From NCBI RefSeq assembly GCF_026191725.2, contig NZ_CP120863.1:5684001-5748000 (forward strand): a stretch of DNA of 64,000 nt, in the 5' to 3' direction. Positions 53,118 through 62,139 of this stretch are shown piece by piece (the stretch's first letter is position 1; every line of letters starts with the position of its first letter). The notes below the pieces were generated by a model, which was given only the letters and a program-made list of their open reading frames with translations, was not told the DNA's origin and searched no databases. The translations under genes were made by a program, and so were the position numbers. Origin of the DNA: Roseibium porphyridii (GTDB taxonomy: Bacteria; Pseudomonadota; Alphaproteobacteria; Rhizobiales; Stappiaceae).

Positions 53118-54934
53118 TTACCCGGTCCAAGCGGCAGATAGATTACAAACCTTGCCCCGGCGATTTTCTGGCTGCCATCCGCGCCCTGCTCAATACGGTT
53201 CGTCGCCGTCAGCGTGCCGCCATGCGCCTCGATGATCTGCCGTGAAATCGACAGGCCGAGACCTGAATTGTTTCCGAACCCTTCGCCGTCTGGCCGGTCG
53301 GTATAAAAGCGCTCAAAGATCCGGTCGGTGTTTTCCGCACGGATGCCCGGGCCATCATCATCGACCATGATCTTGAACCCACGCCCCTCCCGGCTGAGAT
53401 CAACCCGAACAGTTCCGCTTGACGGAGAAAAGGAACGGGCATTGTCGAGAAGGTTGCTCATGACCTGACCCAGGCGAATGTCATGACCTTGCATTTCGTA
53501 GGGCTTGGCGCCTTGAGCATCAGCGACTGCCAACTTGACGCTGGCATCGTCAGCACCGGCCGTCTGATTGGCCGCGTCCGCCATGTTGCGCAGCAATTCC
53601 GCAATATCGATGGTTTCAGCCTGGATCCTGGCAAGCTCCGCATCGAGACGCGAAGCATCGGAAATATCGCTGATCAACCGATCGAGACGGCGCACATCGT
53701 GCTGGATGACTTCCATCAATCGATCCTGCGAGTTCTTCGACTTGGCCAGCGGCAACGTCTCAACGGCACTCCGCAAAGAGGTCAGCGGGTTCTTCAGTTC
53801 ATGCGCAACATCCGCCGCGAACCGCTCAATCGCATCGATCTTGTCGTAGAGCGCATTTGTCATCTCGCGGAAGGAGCGGGCCAGATGGCCGATTTCATCC
53901 TGACGATCTGAAAAATCCGGGATCTCCTCACGCGAGGCCGAAGATCCACGCCTTACCCGGTCGGCAGCGGCAGCAAGACGGCGCACCGGTCCTGCGATCG
54001 TTCCCGCCAACAGGATTGACAAAAGGATCGTGACGGTCGCAGCAAATAGAAAGACCCTGATGATCGCTATTCGCTCCGCGCGGACGATGGCATCAATATC
54101 CCCACCCTGCGTGGAGAGTAGCAGCGCTCCCAAAACCGCCCGGAACCGCTGGATCGGAACGGAAACCGAGACAATCAATTCACCCCTTTGGGAAATTCGC
54201 GTCACGCTCGCCGGGGACCCGGCAAGCGCAGCTTCGACTTCCGGATAAGCCCGGCCATCGCCTCCACCGACTTCCTGATAAAGTGGCAAGTCACCCTGCT
54301 GAAGCCAGCGCTTGGTCCATTGCCAGAGCGAATTCCAAAATCCCTCTTCTTCTGCCGTAGGCGGCGGCAGATCAAAGCGCAGGATCTGGGCACTGGAATA
54401 AAGATGCCGGGAATCGAGGATCAAGATGCCTTCAGGGTCATAGATCCTCGCCCGCGTTTTTGTCGGCGAAATCAGACGGCGCAATACCGGTCCAACCCGC
54501 TCGGGATTGATCGGAAAGTCCAGGCTGTCGAGATCGTCGGTTGTCGGCGTTATGCTCTCACCTGCCTGCAGCTGTAAAAGGCGTTCAGGGTCAACCGTGA
54601 TCGTGCCGGTATCGACCGTGGCCGAAGCTGCAATCGCACCGGCAATGATTTCACCTTGAGTGAGCAGGCTCTGAACACGGGCATCAATCAGTCCGGCGCG
54701 AAACTGATTGAGGTACAAAATGCCGATTACGAGCGCCAGCAGACCAACAAGGTTGATCGCGATGATCCGCCGCGTCAATGACGACAGCACGTAGGTTCCG
54801 AAGATCCGGCCCAGCTGATTGAGAAGGCGCCTGCGAATGCGCTTGTTGCCGAGACGGCGCAAGCGCGAGCGCTCCGAACCGTTTGCAGGTTCGGTTACCG
54901 TGCCGTCTTCGACGCTCTCGCTTTCAACCGCCAT
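53114..54934 (-). CDS. chvG: Sensor histidine kinase ChvG (ExoS/BvrS type)
   Basis: A 606-residue sensor kinase. TM1 ('IIAINLVGLLALVIGILYLN') is near residue 57-76 and TM2 near 290-311, enclosing a periplasmic domain of about 210 residues. HAMP follows, then the H-box 'RFAADVAHELKNPLTSLRSA' (in pieces, His378) and an ATPase core ('NLLDNARSFSPSSG', 'DDGPGIRAENTDRIF', 'GLGLSISRQI'). It is the acid/envelope sensor of the ChvG-ChvI pathway, with chvI 39 bases upstream and hprK overlapping downstream. Confidence 0.95.
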   Translation of the reverse strand: MAVESESVEDGTVTEPANGSERSRLRRLGNKRIRRRLLNQLGRIFGTYVLSSLTRRIIAINLVGLLALVIGILYLNQFRAGLIDARVQSLLTQGEIIAGAIAASATVDTGTITVDPERLLQLQAGESITPTTDDLDSLDFPINPERVGPVLRRLISPTKTRARIYDPEGILILDSRHLYSSAQILRFDLPPPTAEEEGFWNSLWQWTKRWLQQGDLPLYQEVGGGDGRAYPEVEAALAGSPASVTRISQRGELIVSVSVPIQRFRAVLGALLLSTQGGDIDAIVRAERIAIIRVFLFAATVTILLSILLAGTIAGPVRRLAAAADRVRRGSSASREEIPDFSDRQDEIGHLARSFREMTNALYDKIDAIERFAADVAHELKNPLTSLRSAVETLPLAKSKNSQDRLMEVIQHDVRRLDRLISDISDASRLDAELARIQAETIDIAELLRNMADAANQTAGADDASVKLAVADAQGAKPYEMQGHDIRLGQVMSNLLDNARSFSPSSGTVRVDLSREGRGFKIMVDDDGPGIRAENTDRIFERFYTDRPDGEGFGNNSGLGLSISRQIIEAHGGTLTATNRIEQGADGSQKIAGARFVIYLPLGPGK

Positions 54935-54973
54935 TCAGGCTCGCTCTAAGGTATTTGGACGCTTGCGGTCCAG

Positions 54974-55672
54974 TCAGGCTTCCCGGAACCGGTAGCCAAC
55001 ACCATAAAGTGTTTCGATCATGTCGAAGTCGTCGTCAACAACCTTGAACTTTTTCCGGAGACGTTTGATGTGGCTGTCGATGGTCCGGTCGTCGACATAG
55101 ACCTGATCATCATAGGCTGCATCCATCAACGCGTTTCGGCTTTTAACGACACCCGGGCGCTGCGCCAAGGCGGACAGGATCAGGAATTCCGTAACAGTGA
55201 GAGTGACCGGCTTGTTGTTCCAGGTGCAGGTGTGCCGTTCCTGGTCCATCACAAGCTGGCCACGTTCCAGCAGTTTGTCGGCGTCGTCACGCGGGGCAGA
55301 GGCATCCTTTGGCTGAGCCCGGCGCAACACCGCGCGCACACGCTCGACCAGCAGACGCTGCGAAAACGGTTTGCGGATGAAATCGTCTGCACCCATCTTC
55401 AGACCGAACAATTCGTCGATCTCATCATCTTTCGATGTCAGGAAGATTACCGGCAAATCGGAGTTCTGACGAAGACGGCGAAGCAATTCCATCCCGTCCA
55501 TGCGCGGCATCTTGATATCGAAGATCGCCAGCTCCGGCGGATCGGTCTGCAATCCGTCCAAAGCCGATGTTCCATCGGTGTAAGACTGGACGCGATACCC
55601 TTCCGCCTCCAGTGCAATTGAGACTGAGGTCAAAATATTACGGTCGTCATCGACCAAGGCAATTGTCGGCAT
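54974..55672 (-). CDS. chvI: Response regulator ChvI (OmpR type)
   Basis: A 232-residue OmpR-family regulator. The receiver domain has '[19 protein letters not shown]' and the phosphoacceptor Asp in '[17 protein letters not shown]', which is Asp52 if the ATG at 55672 is used, matching ChvI of other genera. An in-frame ATG at 55687 would add five residues. The winged-helix output domain ends '[20 protein letters not shown]'. Divergent from pckA, which the ChvGI system and carbon status control in related bacteria. Confidence 0.95.
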   Translation of the reverse strand: MPTIALVDDDRNILTSVSIALEAEGYRVQSYTDGTSALDGLQTDPPELAIFDIKMPRMDGMELLRRLRQNSDLPVIFLTSKDDEIDELFGLKMGADDFIRKPFSQRLLVERVRAVLRRAQPKDASAPRDDADKLLERGQLVMDQERHTCTWNNKPVTLTVTEFLILSALAQRPGVVKSRNALMDAAYDDQVYVDDRTIDSHIKRLRKKFKVVDDDFDMIETLYGVGYRFREA

Positions 55673-56184
55673 GCTTTGTGTTTCCATTTCCGGCTACGCA
55701 CCGATGGCAAGCTTTAGTGTATCACACAGCGTTTGGCCTGCTAAATGCGCATAAATTAAGGCAAACCGCATGAAGAGATGCGTTGAAAATCTGAAAATCG
55801 CCCCTACGGAAAGCATTGATGGAGTGCGCGCCGAGAAAATTCAAGATGTCGCGGACCGTAAGATCAATAAAGGCGTTTGACGCGACCAAGCAATGAGCAC
55901 GGCCTCAGATTCGACCAGGCGGATACGCGAGTCTTGCGCGTTTTCTTTCGATTTTTTCGCCAATTCGAACATTCCGAAGGTTTCGGTTTTTTATTCGCGA
56001 TCCAAATTAAACATCGGAAAATAAACGCGGGATTTTAATCGATTAAACAATGACATAGCACTTTTGGTGGTCTTGCTGCCCCTTGGGCATTCCACTACGT
56101 TCGCAGCCCTCAGCGCCGGATCTGTCAACATTTTTGCTTGTCCGGCAGCGACAAACACGCCCACATCACGAGGACTGCGGGAAC
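55673..56184. promoter_or_regulatory. chvI-pckA divergent control region
   Basis: About 500 bases separate two divergent genes. Apart from the palindrome listed separately, it contains AT-rich stretches around 55980-56050 that fit promoters. A short frame near 56083-56184 is an upstream extension of pckA with no conservation. No RNA gene was recognised. Confidence 0.5.
56034..56047. promoter_or_regulatory. LacI-type palindrome upstream of pckA
   Basis: TTTAATCGATTAAA is a perfect 14-bp palindrome with a central CG, the usual form of LacI/GalR-family operators. It lies 138 bases before the pckA ATG. In Sinorhizobium a LacI/GalR-type regulator (PckR) controls pckA, so this is a good candidate for an equivalent site, by inference. 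Confidence 0.5.
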
Positions 56185-57795
56185 ATGAAAGAAGTCGGTG
56201 TCAGGAATCCTTCCAAAGGTTGCGATATTTTTGGTTTTAAGGGCCTGAAGGCGCTCTATTGGAACCAGAATGAGCCTGCACTTTATGAGTATTCTCTTTC
56301 TCGTGGTGAAACCCGGCTCGCGGCCGGCGGCGCAATTGTCGCGGAAACTGGCATTCACACTGGCCGCTCCCCGAAAGACAAATTCGTCGTGAAAGACGAA
56401 AGCACCAGAGATACCGTCTGGTGGGACAACAATGCGCAAATATCCAAGGCGCAGTTCGATCAGCTTCTGTCGGATTTTCTTCAGCACGCGGAAGGAAGGG
56501 AGCTCTTCGCCCAGGACCTTTATGGCGGCGCAGACGCGACCCATCGTCTGCCGGTACGGGTCTTTACCGAATATGCCTGGCATTCGCTCTTCATTCGCAA
56601 CCTGTTGCTGCGCCCTGAACTCAGCGACCTCGATGGCTTCGACCCTGAGATGACGATTGTCGATCTGCCAAGTTTCAAGGCCGATCCCGACAAACACGGC
56701 TGTCGTTCGGAAACGGTTATCGCCTGTGATCTTACCCGCAAGATCGTTCTGATCGGGGGGACGTCCTATGCCGGTGAAATGAAGAAGTCGGTCTTCACGA
56801 TGCTCAATCACCTGCTGCCGGCAAAGGGCATCATGTCAATGCACTGCTCGGCAAATGTCGGCGCGCAAGGCGATACAGCGGTCTTCTTCGGCTTGTCCGG
56901 CACTGGCAAAACGACGCTCTCTGCCGATCCCAGCCGTACACTGATCGGCGACGACGAACATGGATGGAGCGAAAGCGGCGTCTTCAACTTCGAAGGCGGC
57001 TGTTATGCCAAGACTATCAAGCTCTCCAGGGAAGCCGAGCCAGAGATTTTTTCCACGACACAGCGTTTCGGTACAGTCCTTGAAAACGTCGTCCTGGATG
57101 CTGCGCGGGTCCCGGATTTCGACGACGGGTCAAAAACCGAGAACACACGAGCTGCCTACCCGATCCACTTCATTTCGAATGCAAGCGATACGGGCTGCGC
57201 GCCGATGCCAAAAACCATCATCATGCTGACAGCAGATGCGTTTGGCGTGATGCCGCCGATTGCGCGACTGACACCGGCTCAGGCCATGTATCACTTCCTG
57301 TCCGGGTACACGGCAAAAGTCGCAGGAACCGAAAAAGGCGTCACCGAACCCCAAGCAACATTCTCGACCTGTTTCGGAGCACCTTTCCTGCCACGCCATC
57401 CGTCAGAATACGGCAACCTTCTGAAAGAGCTGATCGCCAAGCACAATGTGGATTGCTGGCTGGTCAACACAGGCTGGACCGGTGGTGCTCACGGAACCGG
57501 CCATCGCATGCCGATCAAGGCCACACGCACTTTGTTGCAGGCCGCTCTTTCCGGCAGTTTGAATGGTGCAGAATTCCGAACGGATCCCAATTTCGGTTTC
57601 GAAGTCCCTGTTGCGGTCTCCGGCGTCGAGACAAAAATGCTCACGCCGCGGGAAACATGGGCCGACAAGGATGCTTATGACATACAGGCATCGAAACTCG
57701 TCCAGATGTTTGTCGACAATTTCGAGACCTTTGAAGCCCATGTCGATGGCGCTGTCCTGAGCGCTGCACCGGCCTTGCGGGTCGCTGCTGAATAA
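56185..57795 (+). CDS. pckA: Phosphoenolpyruvate carboxykinase (ATP)
   Basis: A 536-residue ATP-dependent PEPCK that makes PEP from oxaloacetate in gluconeogenesis. The kinase P-loop is '[15 protein letters not shown]' (residues 234-248), with 'GDDEHGW' metal-site residues, the '[13 protein letters not shown]' motif and 'INPxTGWTGG'-type '[16 protein letters not shown]'. The length equals the usual rhizobial enzyme. The ATG at 56185 follows GAGGACTGCGGGAAC; 34 upstream residues are not conserved. A strong terminator follows. Confidence 0.97.
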   Translation: MKEVGVRNPSKGCDIFGFKGLKALYWNQNEPALYEYSLSRGETRLAAGGAIVAETGIHTGRSPKDKFVVKDESTRDTVWWDNNAQISKAQFDQLLSDFLQHAEGRELFAQDLYGGADATHRLPVRVFTEYAWHSLFIRNLLLRPELSDLDGFDPEMTIVDLPSFKADPDKHGCRSETVIACDLTRKIVLIGGTSYAGEMKKSVFTMLNHLLPAKGIMSMHCSANVGAQGDTAVFFGLSGTGKTTLSADPSRTLIGDDEHGWSESGVFNFEGGCYAKTIKLSREAEPEIFSTTQRFGTVLENVVLDAARVPDFDDGSKTENTRAAYPIHFISNASDTGCAPMPKTIIMLTADAFGVMPPIARLTPAQAMYHFLSGYTAKVAGTEKGVTEPQATFSTCFGAPFLPRHPSEYGNLLKELIAKHNVDCWLVNTGWTGGAHGTGHRMPIKATRTLLQAALSGSLNGAEFRTDPNFGFEVPVAVSGVETKMLTPRETWADKDAYDIQASKLVQMFVDNFETFEAHVDGAVLSAAPALRVAAE

Positions 57796-57827
57796 AAGCC
57801 CAATAACATTGTCCCACACAACTTGAT

Positions 57828-57860
57828 CGGCGCCGGGCCTTCCGGCGCCGTTTTTCTTTT
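57828..57860 (+). terminator. Rho-independent terminator of pckA
   Basis: CGGCGCCGG at 57828-57836 pairs with CCGGCGCCG at 57842-57850 and runs into TTTTTCTTTT. Confidence 0.93.
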
Positions 57861-57992
57861 AGGCCCGTGACCGGTCAAGACCGCTCGCACAACGCGACGT
57901 CGACTTGGACTTAAGCGCACTTTCTTAGCCGTCAGAAAAGCCTATATTGAGAACTCCTGCGACCGAACCGGGCTCACGAAGGAGCGCTCTTC

Positions 57993-58325
57993 ATGACCAC
58001 CGAAACTTCCTCGATACCCGACGTATTGAAAACCGCCGAGGCTTGGCGAAACTCAGGTCGACCCGTAGCCCTGGCCACAGTGATAGAAACCTGGGGTTCA
58101 GCTCCACGTCCGGTCGGCTCACATCTGGTGATCGACGCTGACGGCAATTTCGAGGGATCGGTCTCCGGGGGTTGCGTGGAAGGTGCCGTCGTTGCAGAGG
58201 CTATCGATGTGATCGACACCGGCCGCCCAACCACGCTTGAATTCGGTGTTGCCGACGAAACCGCCTGGCAGGTTGGACTTTCCTGCGGGGGACGTATTCG
58301 AGTTTATGTTGAACCTGTAAACTGA
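57993..58325 (+). CDS. XdhC family protein, N-terminal (XdhC_CoxI) domain only
   Basis: A 110-residue XdhC/CoxI domain. The signature 'ETWGSAPRPVGSHLVIDADGNFEGSVSGGCVEGAVVAEA' (in pieces), with the Cys that binds the molybdenum cofactor region, is intact. XdhC proteins bind and sulfurate Moco before insertion into xanthine-dehydrogenase-type enzymes. The C-terminal XdhC half is encoded separately at 58974-59669, so the two products probably act together. The target hydroxylase is not in the window. Confidence 0.9.
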   Translation: MTTETSSIPDVLKTAEAWRNSGRPVALATVIETWGSAPRPVGSHLVIDADGNFEGSVSGGCVEGAVVAEAIDVIDTGRPTTLEFGVADETAWQVGLSCGGRIRVYVEPVN

Positions 58326-58339
58326 CTTCTGGACTTGCC

Positions 58340-58969
58340 GTGCTTAATATTGAAACCCTTCTCGCTTTTGCCGCAGCCACCGCCCTGTTTGCCTATATGC
58401 CCGGGCCTGCATTGCTTTACACTGCTGCCCAAACGATAGCCCGAGGCAAAAAAGCTGGCTTCATGGCAGCCTTGGGCATACATCTGGGCTGCTACGTGCA
58501 TGTTTTTGCCGCAGCTTTCGGCCTTTCAGCGATTTTCACCGTCGTTCCGACGCTCTATTTTGCGTTGAAGATCGTGGGAGGCATTTATCTGGTATTCTTG
58601 GGTGTACAGATGATCCGTACCCGAATGGTTGCCGGATCAACGCCTGACCTGCCTCAAAAAACAATTCGCCGGGCTTTTGTCGACAGCATCCTGGTTGAGG
58701 TCTTCAATCCCAAGGTGGCGATTTTCTTTATCGCCTTTCTTCCACAGTTCGTCAGCCCGGACGCCGGCTTTCCGATCTGGGTTCAGTTTCTGATCCTCGG
58801 CACGTTCGTCAATTGCGCATTCACGTCTGCGGACATCGTGACGGTCCTGTTTGCGAGTGAAGTGAAAAAACGTTTGACCAAATCTTCCAAAATTCAGGAC
58901 CTGACACGCTGGTTAGGTGGATCGCTGCTGGTTGGACTGGGCCTCAAACTGGCAACGGACCGCGCGTGA
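58340..58969 (+). CDS. LysE family translocator (RhtB-type exporter)
   Basis: A 209-residue amino acid exporter of the LysE/RhtB family with six hydrophobic segments. The N-terminal 'FMPGPALLYTAAQTIARGKKAGFMAALGIHLGC' pattern (in pieces, with the PGP motif) and 'VDSILVEVFNPKVAIFFIAFLPQFVSP' (in pieces) are diagnostic. It starts with GTG at 58340, 15 bases after the XdhC N-domain gene and four bases before the XdhC C-domain gene, so it is inside the operon, although a role in molybdo-enzyme maturation is not expected. Confidence 0.88.
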   Translation: MLNIETLLAFAAATALFAYMPGPALLYTAAQTIARGKKAGFMAALGIHLGCYVHVFAAAFGLSAIFTVVPTLYFALKIVGGIYLVFLGVQMIRTRMVAGSTPDLPQKTIRRAFVDSILVEVFNPKVAIFFIAFLPQFVSPDAGFPIWVQFLILGTFVNCAFTSADIVTVLFASEVKKRLTKSSKIQDLTRWLGGSLLVGLGLKLATDRA

Positions 58970-58973
58970 CACC

Positions 58974-59669
58974 ATGGATCTTTCTCTTCTTCAAGAGCTG
59001 AACAGAGACCGAGAGAACCGCAATGCGGCGATCCTTGTTACCCGCATGTCGGATGGCACACAGCGGCTGGTGCACAGGGATGGGAAACTATCAAGTGATC
59101 CGCTTGCCGATGACCTTGAACGCAGGTTTCGGTCCGGCAAATCAGGAACCGTGGAAACAGACGACGGCGACTTTTTTCTGACGGTTTCCGTTCCGGCCCC
59201 TCGCCTCGTCATCATCGGTGCCGTTCATATCAGTCAGGCCCTTGTTCCAATGGCTGAAATGGCCGGACTGGACGTTACCGTGATTGACCCGAGGACCGCG
59301 TTTGCAACTGAGGATCGTTTTCCCGGCAGTTCGCTGAAGGCAGACTGGCCGGAAACTGTTCTCAAAGAGACGCCCCTTGATGCCTACACCGCCGTAGCTG
59401 CTGTCACTCATGACCCGAAGATAGATGATTTTCCTTTGATCGAAGCCCTGAAAACCGAATGTTTTTATGTAGGTGCCCTCGGAAGCAGAAAGACACATGG
59501 CAAACGCCTTGAGAGGTTCAAGGAGGCAGGGCTTACTGATCTCCATTTCGATCGCATTGATGCGCCCATCGGGCTTGATATCGGTGCGGCCTCCCCTCAG
59601 GAGATCGCGGTTGCCGTGCTCGGTTCCATCATTCTTGCCTTGCGCAAGGCTCCGGAGACCGCCAGATGA
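58974..59669 (+). CDS. XdhC family protein, C-terminal (XdhC_C Rossmann) domain
   Basis: A 231-residue protein containing the XdhC C-terminal Rossmann domain: 'RLVIIGAVHISQALVPMAEMAGLDVTVIDPR' (in pieces), 'AVAAVTHDPKIDDFPLIEALK' (in pieces) and 'YVGALGSRKTHGKRLERF'. It begins with a short region equivalent to a reduced CoxI part. The ATG at 58974 is four bases after the exporter stop, and its stop overlaps the next start (ATGA at 59666-59669). It probably binds Moco with the separate N-domain protein. Confidence 0.88.
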   Translation: MDLSLLQELNRDRENRNAAILVTRMSDGTQRLVHRDGKLSSDPLADDLERRFRSGKSGTVETDDGDFFLTVSVPAPRLVIIGAVHISQALVPMAEMAGLDVTVIDPRTAFATEDRFPGSSLKADWPETVLKETPLDAYTAVAAVTHDPKIDDFPLIEALKTECFYVGALGSRKTHGKRLERFKEAGLTDLHFDRIDAPIGLDIGAASPQEIAVAVLGSIILALRKAPETAR

Positions 59670-61276
59670 AATTCGGGCCGTGCCCTGTCGACGAAGCAAC
59701 CGGCTGCATTCTGGCCCACAAGACCCGATTGGGCGAGCGCACCCTGAAAAAGGGTCATGTGCTTACCCTGCAAGACTGCAACGAGCTATCCGCGGCAGGT
59801 GAAAACAGCGTTGTCGTTGCCCGTCTTGAAGACGGCGATATCGGAGAAGACGAGGCCGCAACGCGACTTGGACTTGCTGCCAAAGGCAAAGGCATCGTCG
59901 TTGATACTGCCGCGACAGGCCGCATGAACCTAAATGCCGAGCAGGACGGTATTCTGGTGATCGACGAACAGGCGGTTACCAACGCCAACAGGATCGACCC
60001 GGCAATCACATTCGCAACGCTCGCCAATCACACCAAGGTCGCAGACGGCCGCATGGTCGCGACAGCGAAAATCATTTCTTTCGCCGTTCCGGGAGCCCAG
60101 GTGGAGGCGGCAATTGAGGCGATACACATGGCTGTTCGTATCTGCCCGTTCAAATCGCACAAGGTCGGTCTTGTTGCAACGGAGCTGCCTCACCTCAAAT
60201 CGGCAACGATGGACAAGACGAGGCGAGTTCTGGAACAACGCCTGAGACCAAGCCAAAGCAACATCCTGGACGAAATTCGCGTGCCCCATTCCGAGCCGGA
60301 AGTTGCAGCCGCTATCAAGGCTCTGGCAGACAAGGGAGCCGATTTTCTGGTTCTCTTCGGAGCTTCGGCCGTGGTTGACCGGTATGATGTTCTGCCCGCC
60401 GGGCTGGACCTAGCCGGAGGCAAGGTGAAACATCTTGGAATGCCGGTTGATCCCGGCAACTTGCTCATGCTTGGGGAGTATGATGGCAAGCCTGTGCTTG
60501 GGGCTCCAGGATGCGCCCGCAGCCCGAAAGAAAACGGGTTTGACTGGGTGCTTGACCGATTGATCGCGGGCCTGGAGGTGAGGCCTGAAGATATCACGGC
60601 GATGGGCGTTGGAGGCTTGCTGATGGAAATCGGGACAAGACCACAGCCGCGCGAGGCGAGACGCACAAGCGACGCCCCCAAGGTCGCGGCAATCATACTT
60701 GCCGCCGGAAAATCGTCGCGCATGCGCGGACCCAACAAACTGCTTGCCGAACTGGATGGAAAAGCTCTCGTACGGTATGCAGCCGAAGCTGCGACCAATT
60801 CAGGTCTGAGCCAGACTGTTCTGGTGACAGGCCATCGTGCCGACGAAGTCTCAGCACCTATTGCCGATTTGCCTGTAACAGTGGTTCACAATCCGGACTT
60901 TGCTGACGGCATGGCCGGTTCGATCCGTGTCGGAATGGATGCTCTGGAGGCTGACACAGATGCCGTGATTATTCTCCTCGGAGACATGCCACGGATTGAT
61001 GCAAAGGTTCTGAACACTCTCATTGCCACATATGGTGCGAAGAAGAACAACCTGATCATCACGGCAACAGCAGAAGGAAAGCGCGGAAATCCCGTGCTTT
61101 GGGACAGGCGCTATTTCTCTGCACTGAAGTCCTTGAGCGGTGATGTCGGTGCACGGCACCTGATTGCGGAAAACCCGGGCTTTGTGGCCGAAGTGGAAAT
61201 CGGCGCTGCTGCCCGACTGGACCTGGATACTCCAGAGGCGCTGAAAAAGGCCGGTGGCGTCCTTCCAGAAAGCTAG
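59666..61276 (+). CDS. Molybdopterin-binding domain fused to a MobA/MocA-like nucleotidyltransferase
   Basis: A 536-residue fusion. Residues about 1-340 form a MoCF-type molybdopterin-binding domain ('FLVLFGASAVVDRYDVLPAGLDLAGG' in pieces, 'GKPVLGAPGCARSPKENGFDWVLDRLI' in pieces). Residues about 345-536 are an NTP transferase with 'AAIILAAGKSSRMRGPNKLL' and 'AVIILLGDMPRI', as in MocA, which makes molybdopterin cytosine dinucleotide. It probably adds CMP to Moco for the hydroxylase served by the XdhC proteins upstream. It overlaps the XdhC C-domain gene by four bases. Confidence 0.9.
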   Translation: MKFGPCPVDEATGCILAHKTRLGERTLKKGHVLTLQDCNELSAAGENSVVVARLEDGDIGEDEAATRLGLAAKGKGIVVDTAATGRMNLNAEQDGILVIDEQAVTNANRIDPAITFATLANHTKVADGRMVATAKIISFAVPGAQVEAAIEAIHMAVRICPFKSHKVGLVATELPHLKSATMDKTRRVLEQRLRPSQSNILDEIRVPHSEPEVAAAIKALADKGADFLVLFGASAVVDRYDVLPAGLDLAGGKVKHLGMPVDPGNLLMLGEYDGKPVLGAPGCARSPKENGFDWVLDRLIAGLEVRPEDITAMGVGGLLMEIGTRPQPREARRTSDAPKVAAIILAAGKSSRMRGPNKLLAELDGKALVRYAAEAATNSGLSQTVLVTGHRADEVSAPIADLPVTVVHNPDFADGMAGSIRVGMDALEADTDAVIILLGDMPRIDAKVLNTLIATYGAKKNNLIITATAEGKRGNPVLWDRRYFSALKSLSGDVGARHLIAENPGFVAEVEIGAAARLDLDTPEALKKAGGVLPES

Positions 61277-61531
61277 CGCAGAGCACATTCTTACCAATGA
61301 TTAACCCGGTATGCACTCAGCGCAAGTCCGCAATGCCAGGTATACTATTGCATTTTTGTGACATGCCGCTTATGTAATGCCTGCGCTTGCTGAAGGGTGC
61401 CCATGGAGGGTTGGACTGAGTTGAGGTCCGAAGCGCCTATAAATCCGATTTCTAACAAGAGCTGTTCGGATCCTCTCCTCCCGAGGATGGTCGAGCGCTT
61501 TTGTTGCTTGGCGAGAATAAAGGAAAACGAC

Positions 61532-61741
61532 ATGGCTGACTTGTCTCTCCCGCGTCCGGGCTGCTGTAAATGGGCAGAAGGCGATGCTGGTAACTACATC
61601 TTCCCGTGCAATAACCGCGTTGAAGCGGGCGTTTCTTATTGCTCAGAACACAGCGCAATCGTCTACATCCCGCCGGAAGAGCGTCGTCGCAACCGGTCAG
61701 GTGGTGGCGGTATGAGCCTGTCCTTCCGCCGTGCGGCCTAA
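61532..61741 (+). CDS. Small GcrA-like C-terminal zinc-type domain protein
   Basis: A 69-residue protein resembling only the C-terminal half of the GcrA cell-cycle regulator. 'GCCKWAEGDAGNYIFPCNNRVEAGVSYCSEHSAIVYIP' (in pieces) reproduces the GcrA pattern CxWPxGDxxxxxFxFCxxxxxxGxxYCxxHxxxAY, and a basic tail RRRNRSGGGG follows. The DNA-binding helix-turn-helix of full GcrA is missing. The ATG at 61532 follows AAGGAAAACGAC; upstream frame to 61397 has no HTH. It is transcribed alone with its own terminator. It might act as a dominant partner or adaptor, which is speculation. Confidence 0.75.
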   Translation: MADLSLPRPGCCKWAEGDAGNYIFPCNNRVEAGVSYCSEHSAIVYIPPEERRRNRSGGGGMSLSFRRAA

Positions 61742-62139
61742 CTGAATTCAAGCTGCTCAGAAACAATAGCAGTTCTTTCGTGGGTCTCCCACGTACCTTT
61801 AGACCCGGTCTCTATGGCCGGGTTTTTTATTGTCTGATCGCAAGATATCTCTGGGCGATCCAAGCTTGATCTGACAACAAAGAAACCCAATACAACCATA
61901 GGGTCAACCTTGATAGTTCTGCGCTATTAAAAATTTAGATACGATGTAAATTCTACTTATATTCTGTATTTAATTATTTCCAACACCTTTTAATTTCGTT
62001 GAGATTACGCGAATACTAAAGTTTTCAGAGACAGTTTTCTTAAAGTTGTAAACATTAATCTTTTATTGCGAATGCTCGTGTACGTAATAATGGTCTATAT
62101 TCGATCCAGGCAGACCAATCGAAAAAGGGCGAGTCCTGT
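61742..62139. other. AT-rich intergenic region before the GAF/PAS sensor gene
   Basis: After the terminator the sequence from about 61870 to 62139 is clearly more AT-rich than anywhere else in the window, with several A/T runs. No coding frame with a ribosome site is evident. It likely contains the promoter of the sensor gene; no specific site was recognised. Confidence 0.45.
61801..61828 (+). terminator. Rho-independent terminator after the GcrA-like gene
   Basis: AGACCCGG at 61801-61808 pairs with CCGGGTTT at 61818-61825 (one G-U pair), followed by continuing T residues. Confidence 0.85.
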
